Origin: Phanerodontia chrysosporium
Taxonomy: Eukaryota > Basidiomycota > Agaricomycetes > Polyporales > Phanerochaetaceae
DNA length: 64,000 nucleotides
Assembly: GCA_001910725.1 (NCBI GenBank)
Contig: MJGA01000022.1
Location: 310,001-374,000, forward strand
Direction of reading: 5' to 3'
Part shown: piece after piece, positions 47,023 through 57,994 of the stretch
How the letters are laid out: each line of letters opens with the position of its first letter
Numbering within the stretch: position 1 is the stretch's first letter
Program-made: the position numbers and the translations under genes
The notes under the pieces: generated by a model
Told to the model about the DNA's origin: nothing
Databases searched by the model: none
What the model saw: only the letters and a program-made list of their open reading frames with translations

Positions 47023-49037
47023 ATGGACTCTGGTGAAGGCGAGTCCAATCACCCAAGGAAAATTCCGCACCACGATCGCACTCACGGCCTGCACCATCAG
47101 TCGTCGAACGCAGCCCGAAGCCGAAGTCGTTCTTCTTCTCGAGCCAGTGAACGTACGTCTGACCGGTGCGAGCGCAATGCAGCCAAGGGCAGTCTACGGC
47201 AAGTTGAAGACCCTTTCCAGCGCACCAGTGTGGATTATAATCTCCCGTCTGCGAGCTTCTTCGACACCCAGTCCTCCCCATCTCCACGTAGCGTCGAAGC
47301 ACGTGGTTTACCAGGTGTACCTATACGACGACAATCTCAGACGAATATGGGACCTGCAGCTCCTATGAAACCGACCAGACACGGTGCACCTGCACCTCCG
47401 CCACCTGCGAAGGTCCCCAAACTTCCTGCAGAGGCGTCGACACGCTCTGCCCAACAGCGGGTTGTCACCTCTCCAGCTGCGCCAGTCTGCCTTCCAGCTG
47501 TACCGACTCCAACTAATGTCTCCTCTCCGCGACACACCTTTCGACGCTCAGACGCCATGCCTGCTGCGCACGAGAAAGAGGAGCAGCGCGCAACGCCGCC
47601 ATTACGCTCTCGTCCTGCGACTCATTCTGCGCCTCAGCATGCCACTACAGCAATACAGGCGAAGCTTGCTACCGACATTCCTAGCGTAGCTCATGGGACG
47701 ATGCCGCAGGACTTGGTTCTCGCCCTTCTTTCACCCTCTAGGCGGCGCGCACCAGCCAAGCCAGAGACGGCCTCTGTACGCTCACCTCGGTCTGCACACC
47801 GGATGTTGCCGCCTCTTCCGGCCATGCATCCCGAGAGCCGCCCTCGGGTGCATACTACCCCTGCAACCCGTCCGGCGCATGCCGACTCACAGCCTCGTTC
47901 ACAACCCCCGTGCGGGCACCGTGCCAATACTCAGCATGCATCCGAGTTGCGGAGCGCTGCAGCTCCGCATGCTGTGAAGAGGCACTTCGACACGCCTGCA
48001 TTTCACGCGTCGAAGTCCGAACGTACCTCGTGGGGCGTGCCATACAGACGGAGGACGAGTACCACGTGCCCGTCCATTCGACTGCGCGCGTCGGGGCGGC
48101 TGAAGCCTCGAGACCTTCCGCAGGTCACGGCACGAACAACGCACAACCGCTGACGGCCGATAATATAGCCAGGGCGCTGCAGGACAATGCTGATTTACAG
48201 CTCAAGTTGCTGCAGATGCTTGTTGAGTCCAAATTTATAACCCGAGATTACGCATTACAGGACTTGCAGGCCGGAGGTGGAGAAAATCATCGTGGTACGC
48301 CCACCACAGGAACTGCCCCGAGTCTCAGCGCCTTTCTTCGTGGCTTGCACCAATACACGAAAGACCACGGCAATAGCCAGCATCAAGCTGTGCGCTTCGT
48401 CAAAGGATTCAAAGAGTCGTTGTATGCAGGGTCTCTGGCCATTGCGAGCTCCGAGGATAGGGAGTTGTTTCTGGAAGTACTAAGGGGGATCTGTTCCGTG
48501 ACAGGCCACATGCTCATCGCAGAGGGTGGAACTCCAGGGCTATTCGGCACTCGGGACCGCAAGCAGCCTAGTGAGTCGCTCTTCATCTACGTGCTGTCAT
48601 ATTCTCATATCTGTTCAGCCAACACGCGCGTCTCAGAGGCAGGGTCGATTTCGCAGCCCCCGGTCACGAACGGAACGACTGTTGGGCCAACACCCATCGC
48701 GCCGTCAGCGCGTGCGCATGTCATGACGATGCCTGGCATGGACCGAGTCCCAGATACACCCCTGGATAGCGTGCAAGTAGCTGTCGCGTCGTCGCTCAAG
48801 AAGGCTGGCAGCAACAGCCCTAAGAAGATTAAGAAGCGCAAGCGAGCATCCAGCAGCAAGACAGACCCGAACGAGAACCAGACAGCGTACGGCGTCCTTC
48901 CCACTGCGCCCGCTTCTACGGCGTCTGCTATGGGAGCTGCTCCTCTGTCTGCCTCCAGCAAGTCTGGTGTCCAGGCTGCGAGTAGTGGCATCAGTGCGTC
49001 TGCGAAGTCGCCAAAACGCAAATCAGCGAAGCATTGA
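47023..49037 (+). CDS. Unknown disordered protein, two overlapping frames
   Basis: ATG at 47023 opens a 376-codon frame rich in Pro, Ser, Ala and Arg that stops at about 48153. A second 375-codon frame (47910-49037) overlaps it by 244 bases. Its later part looks coding: a helical segment LQDNADLQLKLLQMLVESK, a compact block QHQAVRFVKGFKESLYAG, then a Lys-rich nuclear-signal-like stretch (SPKKIKKRKRAS) and a basic C-terminus. I infer one gene whose frame changes by one base in or near 48000-48060, where I see no usable intron. A likely 51-base intron lies at about 48570-48620. No known family. Possibly a nuclear, DNA-associated or regulatory protein, which is weak inference. Confidence 0.45.
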
Positions 49038-49294
49038 TGAGATGGCGGGCTTGGTCAACCACAATGGCCTTAATAATGAATTAAATACAATATAAATTCT
49101 GGATCCGTGCAATACAGATGGTTTCAGTAAGCGTAGTGTGGGGTGCATATGAGTGAAGCCGACGGGCACCGCGACAAGGTCGGAAGAAAGGTCCCGTGAT
49201 CCGATCAATTTTGATGCGCCCTCGACCGAAATTCTTGCAGACCAGAGTCATTGGAGATTGACTCGATACCATCCCGTCTTGCGACGATACCACC

Positions 49295-50900
49295 ATGGCC
49301 GACGCTGAGGCCAAGTACGAACTCATCATCCGCCGCCTGAAGGAGGTCCTTGGCGGTGAGTCCATCAAGGCCATCCTCGCCGAGGGCCGTACGCCAAAAT
49401 GCTACTGGGGTGCGTCCTGATCGTCCTGGTGCTGCAAAGAGCCGAATGTAACCTCCGATACGTACAGGGACCGCGCCAACAGGACGACGTACGTGGTCAT
49501 AATTGGGACGATGTACGAAGTGGGCGGAGAGTAACGGGTGTACCTTTGCAGCTCACATCGGATACTTCGTCCCTTTGACGAAGATCGCTGATTTCCTGCG
49601 TGCGGGTGTCGAGGTTACCATTCTCCTTGCTGGTGCGTCTAGAGTGCATTTCGTGTTTCTGCAGTGCCTAATGTTCATGTATCCTGCAGACGTGCACGCT
49701 TTTCTCGACAACCTGAAAGCGCCTCTCGAGCTCGTCGCGCACCGCACAAAATACTACCAATTCGTTCTCATCGCCGTTTTCAAGTCGCTTGGAATCCCCA
49801 CTGAGAAGCTGAAGTTCGTAGAGGGCTCGTCCTACCAGCTCACGAAGGAGTACAACCTCGACAACTACCGCCTCTGCGCGATCGTTACCGAGCACGATGC
49901 GAAGAAGGCCGGTGCAGAGGTCGTGAAGCAGGTCGAGAGCCCGCTGCTGAGCGGTCTGCTCTACCCTGGGCTTCAGGCTCTGGACGAGCAGTACCTGGAC
50001 TGCGACTTCCAGTTCGGTGGCGTCGACCAGGTACGTGCACCTGCCGTGCGTGCAGCTCTGACATGCTGAAGCCCTCCACAGCGCAAGATCTTCACCTTCG
50101 CCGAGCTCTACCTCCCGCGTCTAGGCTACAAGAAGCGCGCCCACCTCATGAACCCGATGGTGCCGGGGCTGGGCGGCGGCAAGATGTCGTCGTCGGACCC
50201 GAACTCGAAGATCGACTTCCTCGACCCGCCCGAGGTCGTGCGTAGGAAGATCAAGTCCGCGTTCTGCGAGGAGGGCAACACGGAGGAGAACGGCGTGCTC
50301 TCCTTCGTCGACGCCGTGCTCATCCCGATCAGCCAGCTGCGCCTCGAGCGCCTGCACGGCGAGACTGGCGCGGACGCAGACGAGGGCCGCGACGCCGTGG
50401 GCGACCAGACGCCGTTCGTCCTCGATGGCGCGCCCGCCGGCACCGTCTTCTCCATCTTCCGCAAACCGGAGCACGGTGGTAGCCTGCACTACGCGAGCTT
50501 CCACGAGCTCAAGGCCGACTACGCCGCGAAGAAGCTCCACCCGAAGGACCTCAAGGCCGCCGTCGCGGACGCGATCGTGCGCCTGCTCACGCCCATCCGC
50601 GAGGCATTTGAGGCGAACGAGGAGTGGAAGACGGTTGAGAAGCTTGCCTACCCCGACCCGAACGCGAAGCCCGAGAAGGTCAAGAAGGTGCGTACAGAGT
50701 GTGCAGCCGCATATATGTGAATACTGAGCGTCCTGCAGGTCAAGAAGTACACGCCACCGCCGCCGGGCAAGGGCAAGAACGCCCAGAAGCCAGCAGAGAA
50801 CGGCGCCGCTCCCGAATCAGCACCACCTTCACAGGAGGTCGTAAAGGAGGCTGCCGCGGAGCTGGCGAAGGAGGACCCAGAACCCACGCCTGCCGCATGA
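49295..50900 (+). CDS. Tyrosyl-tRNA synthetase, cytosolic type
   Basis: Class I aminoacyl-tRNA synthetase that attaches Tyr to tRNA-Tyr in the cytosol. ATG at 49295 ([20 protein letters not shown]). The active-site start [17 protein letters not shown] is assembled over two introns and contains the HIGH-type signature. Further on are [39 protein letters not shown], and the KMSKS-type loop as [15 protein letters not shown]. The C-terminus carries a Lys/Pro/Ala-rich extension ([13 protein letters not shown]), TGA at 50898-50900. Exons all join in frame. Its clean structure is a useful control for sequence quality in this window. Confidence 0.93.
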
Positions 50901-51070
50901 GCCTGCACCGAGCCTAATGGATATATGCAAAATGTATAATGTAGCGACTGACGTGGTGGGAATACATGTGTATGTACGAGAGCATGCAAGAGCAGAATGC
51001 GATAAAACCAGTGGTGCGTGCGGGAAATTCCAAGGTCGGCAGACATGACATGGCAAAGCGGGGCAGGCGC

Positions 51071-52773
51071 TCACGCGTTCGCGCCGCGCTGCGAGTCGCG
51101 CTTGCGGCTGTTCTTCGTCTCGACGCGCACGTACTCGCTCTCCTCGGCGGCACCCTCGAGCTGGTCCGCGTCCTTCTTGACGCCCATGTACGCCTCGCCG
51201 AGGATCTGCATCGCGACGGCGCGCAGCGTCGCCTTCGCGCGCGGAATCGACGGGTCCTCGAGCACGCGGTCGCACGTCTCGCGCAGCACGGACTCGATCT
51301 CGAGTTTCGCGCCCTGGCGGAGGGTCTGTCAGCGACGATGCCGCGCCAGAAGCGGCTGTACGCGCACCTTGAACAGCGCCTGCACGCCCTTCTCTGCAGC
51401 CTGCTCCTCGAGCCTCCGCTTCTCTTCTGGGGACAGGTTTCCCGCGGCCTCAGCCGCCTGGATCTGCTCGAAGACTTGCTTGAGCTCCATGGCGGAACGC
51501 AGTGTCGAGACGCTGCCTTATCGTTAGGGTTATAGTCTAGCGGAAGCGCACGTCGACGTACGTCTCGCTGAATACATGGTATTTGCCTTGGACATTATGT
51601 ACCCAGCCGCCGATGCCAAACAGCGTCTGGTTTGAGGCAAGGAAGTGCTTGGCTTTCGCGACATAAACAAAACCGATGGTTTGCAGGAGCTCAACGCCGT
51701 ATGATTCCCTCTTCAGGTCCCTTCAGATTGTTTTAGCCCCGAGCTGCGCTGGACGACCACAGAATACGCACTCAGCCTCCAAGGCACATATCTGCCGATA
51801 GCTCTTCGTGACGTCAGGATCGTTCGGACTCGTCGCGGATTCCGCAAAGATGCCCAGCTTGCGTTCGAGGTTCTCCACGAGCTTGTCGACGCGCTCTTTC
51901 CGTGCCGCCGCTTTCTGGCAGTCCGTATGTATTCCCTCACAGCAGGAGGAGGACAAAGGGAGCGTACCTCGGCTGCGGCCTTGCGCGCCTTCTCTTCGCG
52001 CCTCGCCTTCTCTTCGGGCGAGAGGATTTCGCGGCCCTTCGCATCGCGCTGCACGGGCTTGTCGCCCTCGCCCTCCTCGTCTGCCTCCTGGAGCGCCGCC
52101 TTCATGTCCTTCGCAAGGCTGATGTGCCCGATGATAGGCACGAACCGCTCTCCGCCGAACATGGCGCCGAAGACCTCCTCCGGGTCGACGAAGCCTCCTT
52201 CGGGTTGGGACTCCTTCGAGCCAAACTCATTGTACTTTTTCCGTAGCGCGGGGTCGGAGAGTGTTTGGTACGCAATCGCGATTTCCTTGAAGCGTTCCTC
52301 TGCATGCGGGTCGTCGGGGTTCTTGTCAGGGTGAAACTTGATAGCGAGACGTCCTGCGCATAGGAGAGTTGAGCGGGTAGGCAAGCAGTACCTACAAGCA
52401 CACACGTACGATACGCCTTCTTGATGTCGTCCGTTGTCGCGTCAATCGGGACACCAAGCAGATCGTAGTACCCAGTCTCGAGAGGTTTTGCATCTGTTCC
52501 AATCTTTCGGCCCTTCCGAGAGCTATCTTGAGGAGTGTTTGAGCTGGAATTCGCCCGCGATGTGGTGGTTTGACTTTGCGTCCCGCCAATGACCTGGGTA
52601 GGATAGAAGGCATGGGAGAAGACGCATTGGCAGCTGTAGCACCGTATACTGAGAAGCGTGCCCGGCCGCGGTAAAGATGCAGGGGCCAGGAATTCAAGTG
52701 CACTGTTACAGTGTGAGCATGTCGTCGCAATAAACGGTGCCGAAGGTGGTCGAGAGTTGATTGGTGTGGTCAT
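51071..52773 (-). CDS. DnaJ (Hsp40) co-chaperone with C-terminal X domain, Caj1/Djp1-like
   Basis: Type III J-protein that stimulates Hsp70. Yeast relatives Caj1 and Djp1 act in the cytosol, Djp1 in peroxisomal import. ATG at 52771-52773. The N-terminus has two CxxC pairs (CSHC and CYSC), then [21 protein letters not shown] joined by an intron to [21 protein letters not shown], which contains the HPD motif. After a charged linker ([16 protein letters not shown]) comes the X-domain-like region: [37 protein letters not shown] and a terminal helical block with [18 protein letters not shown] at 51071-51073. About six introns, all in frame. The N-terminal CxxC pairs are an addition I do not associate with Djp1. 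Confidence 0.85.
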
Positions 52774-52807
52774 GGCTTGAATCTCCGTATTTCAATACCG
52801 AGCAGTA

Positions 52808-53776
52808 TCAGCAGTCTTGTTCAACGGAGCTGTAGAGCGTGATTGTTGAGTGTTCGTAAATGGCGTGCAGGTATCGTAATGTAAAGCAGAGGAGGAGAGC
52901 AGAGAGTCGGCGAGAAGGTGAAGGTTGGCTGCGAAAGCACTTTAGGACCGCCTCGCCTATTTGAGAAAAAGGCGCATCAAAGTACGGCGCGTCAAAATAC
53001 GCATCAACCAGCACAGGCGGAAGAGACCCCTGTTCCAACCATGTGTTTCGTCTCGACAACTGCTCTGCAGTGGTACAACGTGCAGTTATTTCGATAGTAA
53101 CTTCGTGAAGCTTTGTAAAGCCTTCCAGAAAGCATAACAGGTGCCGTGCAGTGCCACTTCCGGACAGCCTTGTAATACCACGCGAAATCATACCAAGCAG
53201 TTGTTTTGGTATCCACCCGACCTTGCAGTCTCGGTATGTACTTCTGAAGAGCTTCAAGACAGAAAGGCACACTGAATCTCTCGTCACTTCAGTATCAGAA
53301 CCCTGGAATATTGTTGAGACTGTGGTCCTATTGTTCGAAAGTATAAGTGGCGAACAACCCCTATGCTCTGTTGTGAGGACGCGAAGACCTCATACCAGAG
53401 AGAGAACAGGCATATGTATACCTCTTTCTCTCAAACGTGAGTACTCGAAGCACATAGCTGTGAAGCTGAATAAAGAATGCGATCCGAATAAACCCACCAG
53501 ATTGGCGACAGTTGCCGTCCGGTATTGTAAACCAATATCCTCTAGTGGCCGATTATCATACTTCCGGACAACAGCGCCTTGCATGCTGTGCATCTCCATC
53601 CCTTCGAAGCCTGGGCCCTTTGTCCTTGACGTGCCCTGCTCACGACGGGCCTTCTGACCCAATACATATCGCACGCCGCGGAGCTTCGTTCTACACCGCC
53701 CCAAGCGACAAACCCGTTTGTCTGTGCCGTGTGCCGATGATACCAGCGCAACGGCTGCCACAAACCAATGTGGCAA
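52808..53776 (-). pseudogene. Leucine-rich (F-box/LRR-like?) frame interrupted by one TGA
   Basis: One minus-strand reading frame runs from about 53776 to 52808 (323 codons) with a single in-frame TGA at 53390-53392. The parts on either side continue each other naturally (PVLSLV, stop, GLRVLTTEHRGC). Leucine spacing and segments such as CLSVLKLFRSTYRDC and LCFLEGFTKLHEVTIEI suggest the leucine-rich tail of a basidiomycete F-box-type protein. No F-box is seen and the start is unclear. Family assignment is weak. The interruption could be a nonsense mutation, an unrecognised short intron or a base error. Confidence 0.35.
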
Positions 53777-53886
53777 TGGGTGCTCCAGTAGGGTGGCCCA
53801 AGGACGGGTATAAATGGCTGGATATTAGGACGCACTCTCCTCGCCATCCTCTCCAGCTCAACCTTCTCGCACACCTCCCGTAGAAC

Positions 53887-54526
53887 ATGGGGTGAGTTGT
53901 GTCTTGTAGTATACATTTATATGTGGATTACTGATTTCTGGCACAGAAGCATTATCAGCAGTCTCCAAAAGAGCGACTCGCTGGCTCTCGTCTTGCTGGG
54001 CCACACGCTATATGGCACGCACTCCATCACGGCTCGAAGGTTCGGGACTAACATCTTTCTCCAGTCCTGATCTACCCCGTGGGATTCGTCATCGGTGGTG
54101 CAATGGTCTTTGGCGGCCTGGCCTTTGGTGCGTGATACTGTTTACTTTACCGCATGTCATCACCTGACTGCCTCACAGCGGGCTGCTGGATGGTCATCCG
54201 CCTGCCGTTCGTGCTCGTTTACAACGCCATCGTGGTGTACGTTGCCCTATCGTCCTGCAGCATCGCGGCACTCACGCTGTTGTGCAATTTGTAGGTGCAG
54301 GAACGCTTGGCGCAAGCGGAAGCTGCGTCGCCATAGCTTGCTTGGCGTGGAGAAGGCGGCCCAGACGGACACTGTCCCTCTCAGCGACATGCAATCGTGC
54401 CAGACTCCTACCACGCAGCCAGACGGCTCGTTCAGGCCGAAGCTGACGGTGAAGACGAGCAACCTCCCTGGCCAGCGTCTGCGGCGCCGATCCACTAGGT
54501 CGCTCAAGGCAGAGCTCTTCAGCTGA
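53887..54526 (+). CDS. Small membrane protein of unknown function
   Basis: ATG at 53887, with an intron after MG, gives MGSIISSLQKSDSLAL, which fits an N-myristoylation signal. Downstream exons encode a glycine-rich hydrophobic segment (YPVGFVIGGAMVFGGLAF), then CWMVIRLPFVLVYNAIV. An intron near 54240-54293 leads to a basic cytosolic tail (RKRKLRRHSLLGVEKAAQTD) ending TGA at 54524-54526. About 140-160 residues. A canonical branch site and acceptor (gactaacatctttctccag) lies before 54068, but its donor is uncertain. No known family. Likely a two-helix membrane-attached protein. Confidence 0.5.
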
Positions 54527-55010
54527 GGTACTCATTCAAAGTTTTGGTTGACTGCAGCGTGACTGACTCGCGCTCAGATATAGACCATTGCAACTACCTC
54601 GCCGATTACTATGCCTTATGGATACTTATGCCCATATGCACTACGCGCCACTCATCTCTCGTTGATGACTATGGACTACTGTATCTGTAGCGCACTACAC
54701 GGACTCCAACGGACACGAGACACCTTGCACGATTTAGTGTATACCCTGTCACTCTTTACTTATTCCTCAGTTATTCCCGAATGATGCATGTTTCCGTTCC
54801 TAACTTGCCGTAGCGCAGAGGTTTCCACCGAGAGTTCCGCCTCACACCATGCAGCAAACGGTAAACGACATCATGGATATGCGAGGTATGAATGGGGGTA
54901 CTATGAAAAGATATGTATGTATGTGTACGATAAATGCAAAGAACCTATGTGCTCGAAACAATGTGAATCTACATGGATATAAATCCAGGAATCCAAACCC
55001 TCCGCCCTCG
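54527..55010. other. Intergenic spacer (convergent genes)
   Basis: About 480 bases between the stop of the small membrane protein (plus) and the stop of the DUF6534 gene (minus), so it holds two terminators. AT-rich. I see nothing else in it. Confidence 0.5.
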
Positions 55011-56672
55011 CTACACCATCTCGGGCGTCTTGTACGCATCGCGCTCGGTGCGCGTCTCGACGGGCCACTTTGCGTCGTCGCCCATGTCGACCATCTCGTG
55101 CGACTCGACGTGCACCATGACCTGCGCAGGCGCATAGTCAGCAGTGCACACCGGCGAAGGGGCCATGGACGCTACCTCCTGGTGCGTTGCCGCGTGCGTC
55201 GACAGGTGCAGAAACTCGGGCATAGCCGCGCTCTGTCGTAGTCCGCATTAGTGACGGTGGGGCCGGAAGAGGGGGAAGGCGCACCTTCGCGGGCTGCCCG
55301 CTCGGGCGCGACGAGTCCCGGTCCGAGTTCGTGTTGAACTTCCAGCCAGCGCGTGAGTTGAGGCTCGACATCAGCGAGTTGGTGTAGAGCTTCGCAAGCG
55401 GGAGGTTCAGAGCGAGATGTCTGCGCGTGGGATACGCGTGGGATATAAGTCGTCGCAAAGCAAGGAGACGGCGGGACTCACACCCCGGTTTTCTGTTATG
55501 CGATGTCAATTAGTTGGGCTGAGAAGAAGAGCGAGCGGGACGTACGATGCTCAGGAACAGGATGAGGTCGACAATTGCCCAGAGGGCGGTGATAGCGCCA
55601 TTCGAGACTGTCACTGTACCCCATGTCAGCAGCCTGCACGTTACGCAGCAAAAGCGTGAACCTACGTCGAATGATCTTGTTCAGGACATCGTCCGTATGT
55701 TGGAAGCCTGTCTTATGCCGTCTCTGTAGCATATTCAGCGTTCCAGAATTTGCAAACTGGGCAAGCTATGCATCATACCAGGTGCCATGTCAAAGCGATT
55801 GCAATCGCGCTGTCGCAAAGCGCAGTGGAAATTAGCCAGATTGTGCCGGTCTGGTTGAACTTCTCAAAGTTGGTGTAATATTTTACGAAGTGAATGGCAA
55901 TGGCGACGCCCAATCCACCGCCTATTGCTCATATGAGCTCACGGAGGAGGGATTGACGGGACCCTGCACTCACAACAAGATATGACGGCGGTCACAACGA
56001 TGAGCCCGGTGACCCACAGGTTATTGGTGAGCACGCGCACGCGCCACGCGAAGAATAACTGAACGAAAGTCGCAATGATGGCCTACTCGAAGTCGTGTCA
56101 GACACAGCTCCCTCGGAACGGACGGCAGACACGTACGACCATGGCAGGATCCGTCGCAATGCCTGAACAAACGGGTAAGTCCTCACTAGAAGACGGAAAT
56201 GCGGTATTCACCTACGCCAGTCTGCCACATTCAGGTTGTCAACATCACCTGCGGAAAAGTGTGAGCGATCTACCGGCGAGGACAGAATCGTATACGAACC
56301 GAAGTTGGTAATGATGTCAATGTATAACCAATAGATGTCAAATATAGAGTTGACTAAGTCTGCGACAAGCAAGAGAACGACCTAAATGAGTTAGATGTGA
56401 GATGAACTGACAGAGTGGTCATATGCAACGTACATATGCCTTTATCCAGAGGCGATCCCTACACAACATCGTAAGGCTTGCGACAATGAGGGAAACCAGA
56501 ACACGTACTTCTTGTACGTTGAGAAATAATACCAGACCTGAGCGACCATAATCCCAAACAGGAACACGTTCAGGAAGGCCCCGATGAGCCCTGGACCATG
56601 TCTGGAGAGGTTTCTTCAGCGAGCGGAATGTGGAGGCCGAACACACACTCACGCAGCCTCGGCAGGGTTCAT
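55011..56672 (-). CDS. DUF6534-type seven-helix membrane protein
   Basis: Basidiomycete-expanded membrane family of unknown function (Pfam DUF6534). ATG at 56670-56672 (MNPAEAA), then the family opening GPGLIGAFLNVFLFGIMVAQVW and YYFSTYKKDPLWIKAYVV. Also seen: NWL/ADWLIATDPAMVA, VQLFFAWRVRVLTNNLWV, GGLGVAIAIHFV, TGTIWLISTALCDSAIAIAL, HKTGFQHTDDVLNKIIR, TALWAIVDLILFLS and the diagnostic NLPLAKLYTNSLMSSLNSR. A cytosolic tail follows, ending PEMV, TAG at 55011-55013. Seven hydrophobic segments, about nine short introns. Role unknown. The topology is receptor-like but signalling is not established. Confidence 0.8.
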
Positions 56673-57994
56673 CTTGCCCGCCTCGTAGCACCCTCGTGTC
56701 GAGAGAAATTAAAGGAGCGGCAGGCTGCCAGGCTGCGTCGCCGCTACGCGCAGAAGTGACAGGAGGGTAGGGGTGGGTGGCAGGCGCGAAGGGAAGGCCT
56801 CAGCGGATAAAAAGCAATGTCGCTGGTGTCGGCACGCCTTTTGGCGAGATTGATGTCGAGATCGTGCGCCGTGAGTTGGATATCCGGGGCGTGCCAGGCG
56901 GCGAATAAAGAGCCAGGGTCGCGTGCGACAGACACCGGCCGCTCACAGTAGCGCACAGCAGCGGTCGTCAGCACATCCAACGGTGTGCCGAGGGTCTCAG
57001 CACGCTCGGCGGCGCGGTGCGTGGCTTTGGAGGGAGCTCGGTGCTGGCCGTCGCGGTTCAGAAAGAGCGGGCGGCGAGGGCAGGGCCATCCGAGTCCGCT
57101 GCGAGTGCCTGGAGGCGGAACAGGCTCAGGACGCACAAGCGCCCGGGAGCGCACCAAAGAGATCCGATCGGGCGCATTTGCTTCCGCGCCCTCGTTACCC
57201 GCCCGATCCCATCTCGTATGATCGGGCGTCTGCATGCCGTCCCAGGACGGTCTGCTCTCCGTCTCGCGAGCCTGCAAGCCTTTCGGAAACCACCTTTCGT
57301 GGCCATGAAATCCCGCAGAGACTGACAAGGACCTCGAGAAAGCGCGGCGGCGTGCGGAGGGCGCAAACCAGGGCATCACCATCATAGCCACGCGGCCTCG
57401 CTGCCCATGGTTTTTCCGCCCTCCCAGCGCGATGCGCCCCGCCCGACTTCGACATTGACTTGCGCCCAGACCGCCGCCTCGACGTCCTCGAACGGCGTGG
57501 AATGAGTCGTCGGAAGGCGTAGCTTGCTGGTGCACATTCCGAGAGTGCATCATGGTTACCCGCTAGCGGAAGCCAAGGGCAGAGAAGCAGCCATCGGAGG
57601 ACCGGACGCGGCTGGTGAGACAGACACTCGCGGTGCGCGTGCGCAGGCGCAGTCCGCCTCAATTGGTCGTGAAAGCTTATTTTCTATGTCTGGGTCTGTG
57701 CTCGCCTTCACACCTCCACTCTGTCTACGCACGACGGGGCCTTCAAGCATCCCAAGAAGTCCTCCATACAACGTCGAGGCCCTGATGCGACTGTCGCTTT
57801 CATTAAACAGGACATTATACCTAAATGGGAGCAGAGAATGGACGAAGACAATCACGAACGTCAGATCTGCTCGTCGGACGACGGCCCAGAAGCACAAACT
57901 CCATGGTATTCCGCGGGCCACAAGTGTAATCGTACATCCGTTAGATAGTTGTCCGACGCGCACCCGATGCGCGTTTCTGGGCTGCGCCCTTGCC
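56673..57994. other. Intergenic spacer, GC-rich
   Basis: About 1.3 kb between the 5' end of the DUF6534 gene and the 3' end of the alcohol-oxidase-type GMC gene, both minus strand. A 269-codon minus-strand frame at 56744-57553 is Arg/Pro/Gly-rich with no introns or family likeness. I take it as a chance frame in GC-rich DNA. Confidence 0.45.

Noticed and set aside
56744..57553. 269-codon minus-strand frame
   Set aside because: Arg/Pro/Gly-rich, no introns, no family likeness, located in GC-rich DNA where long chance frames are common.
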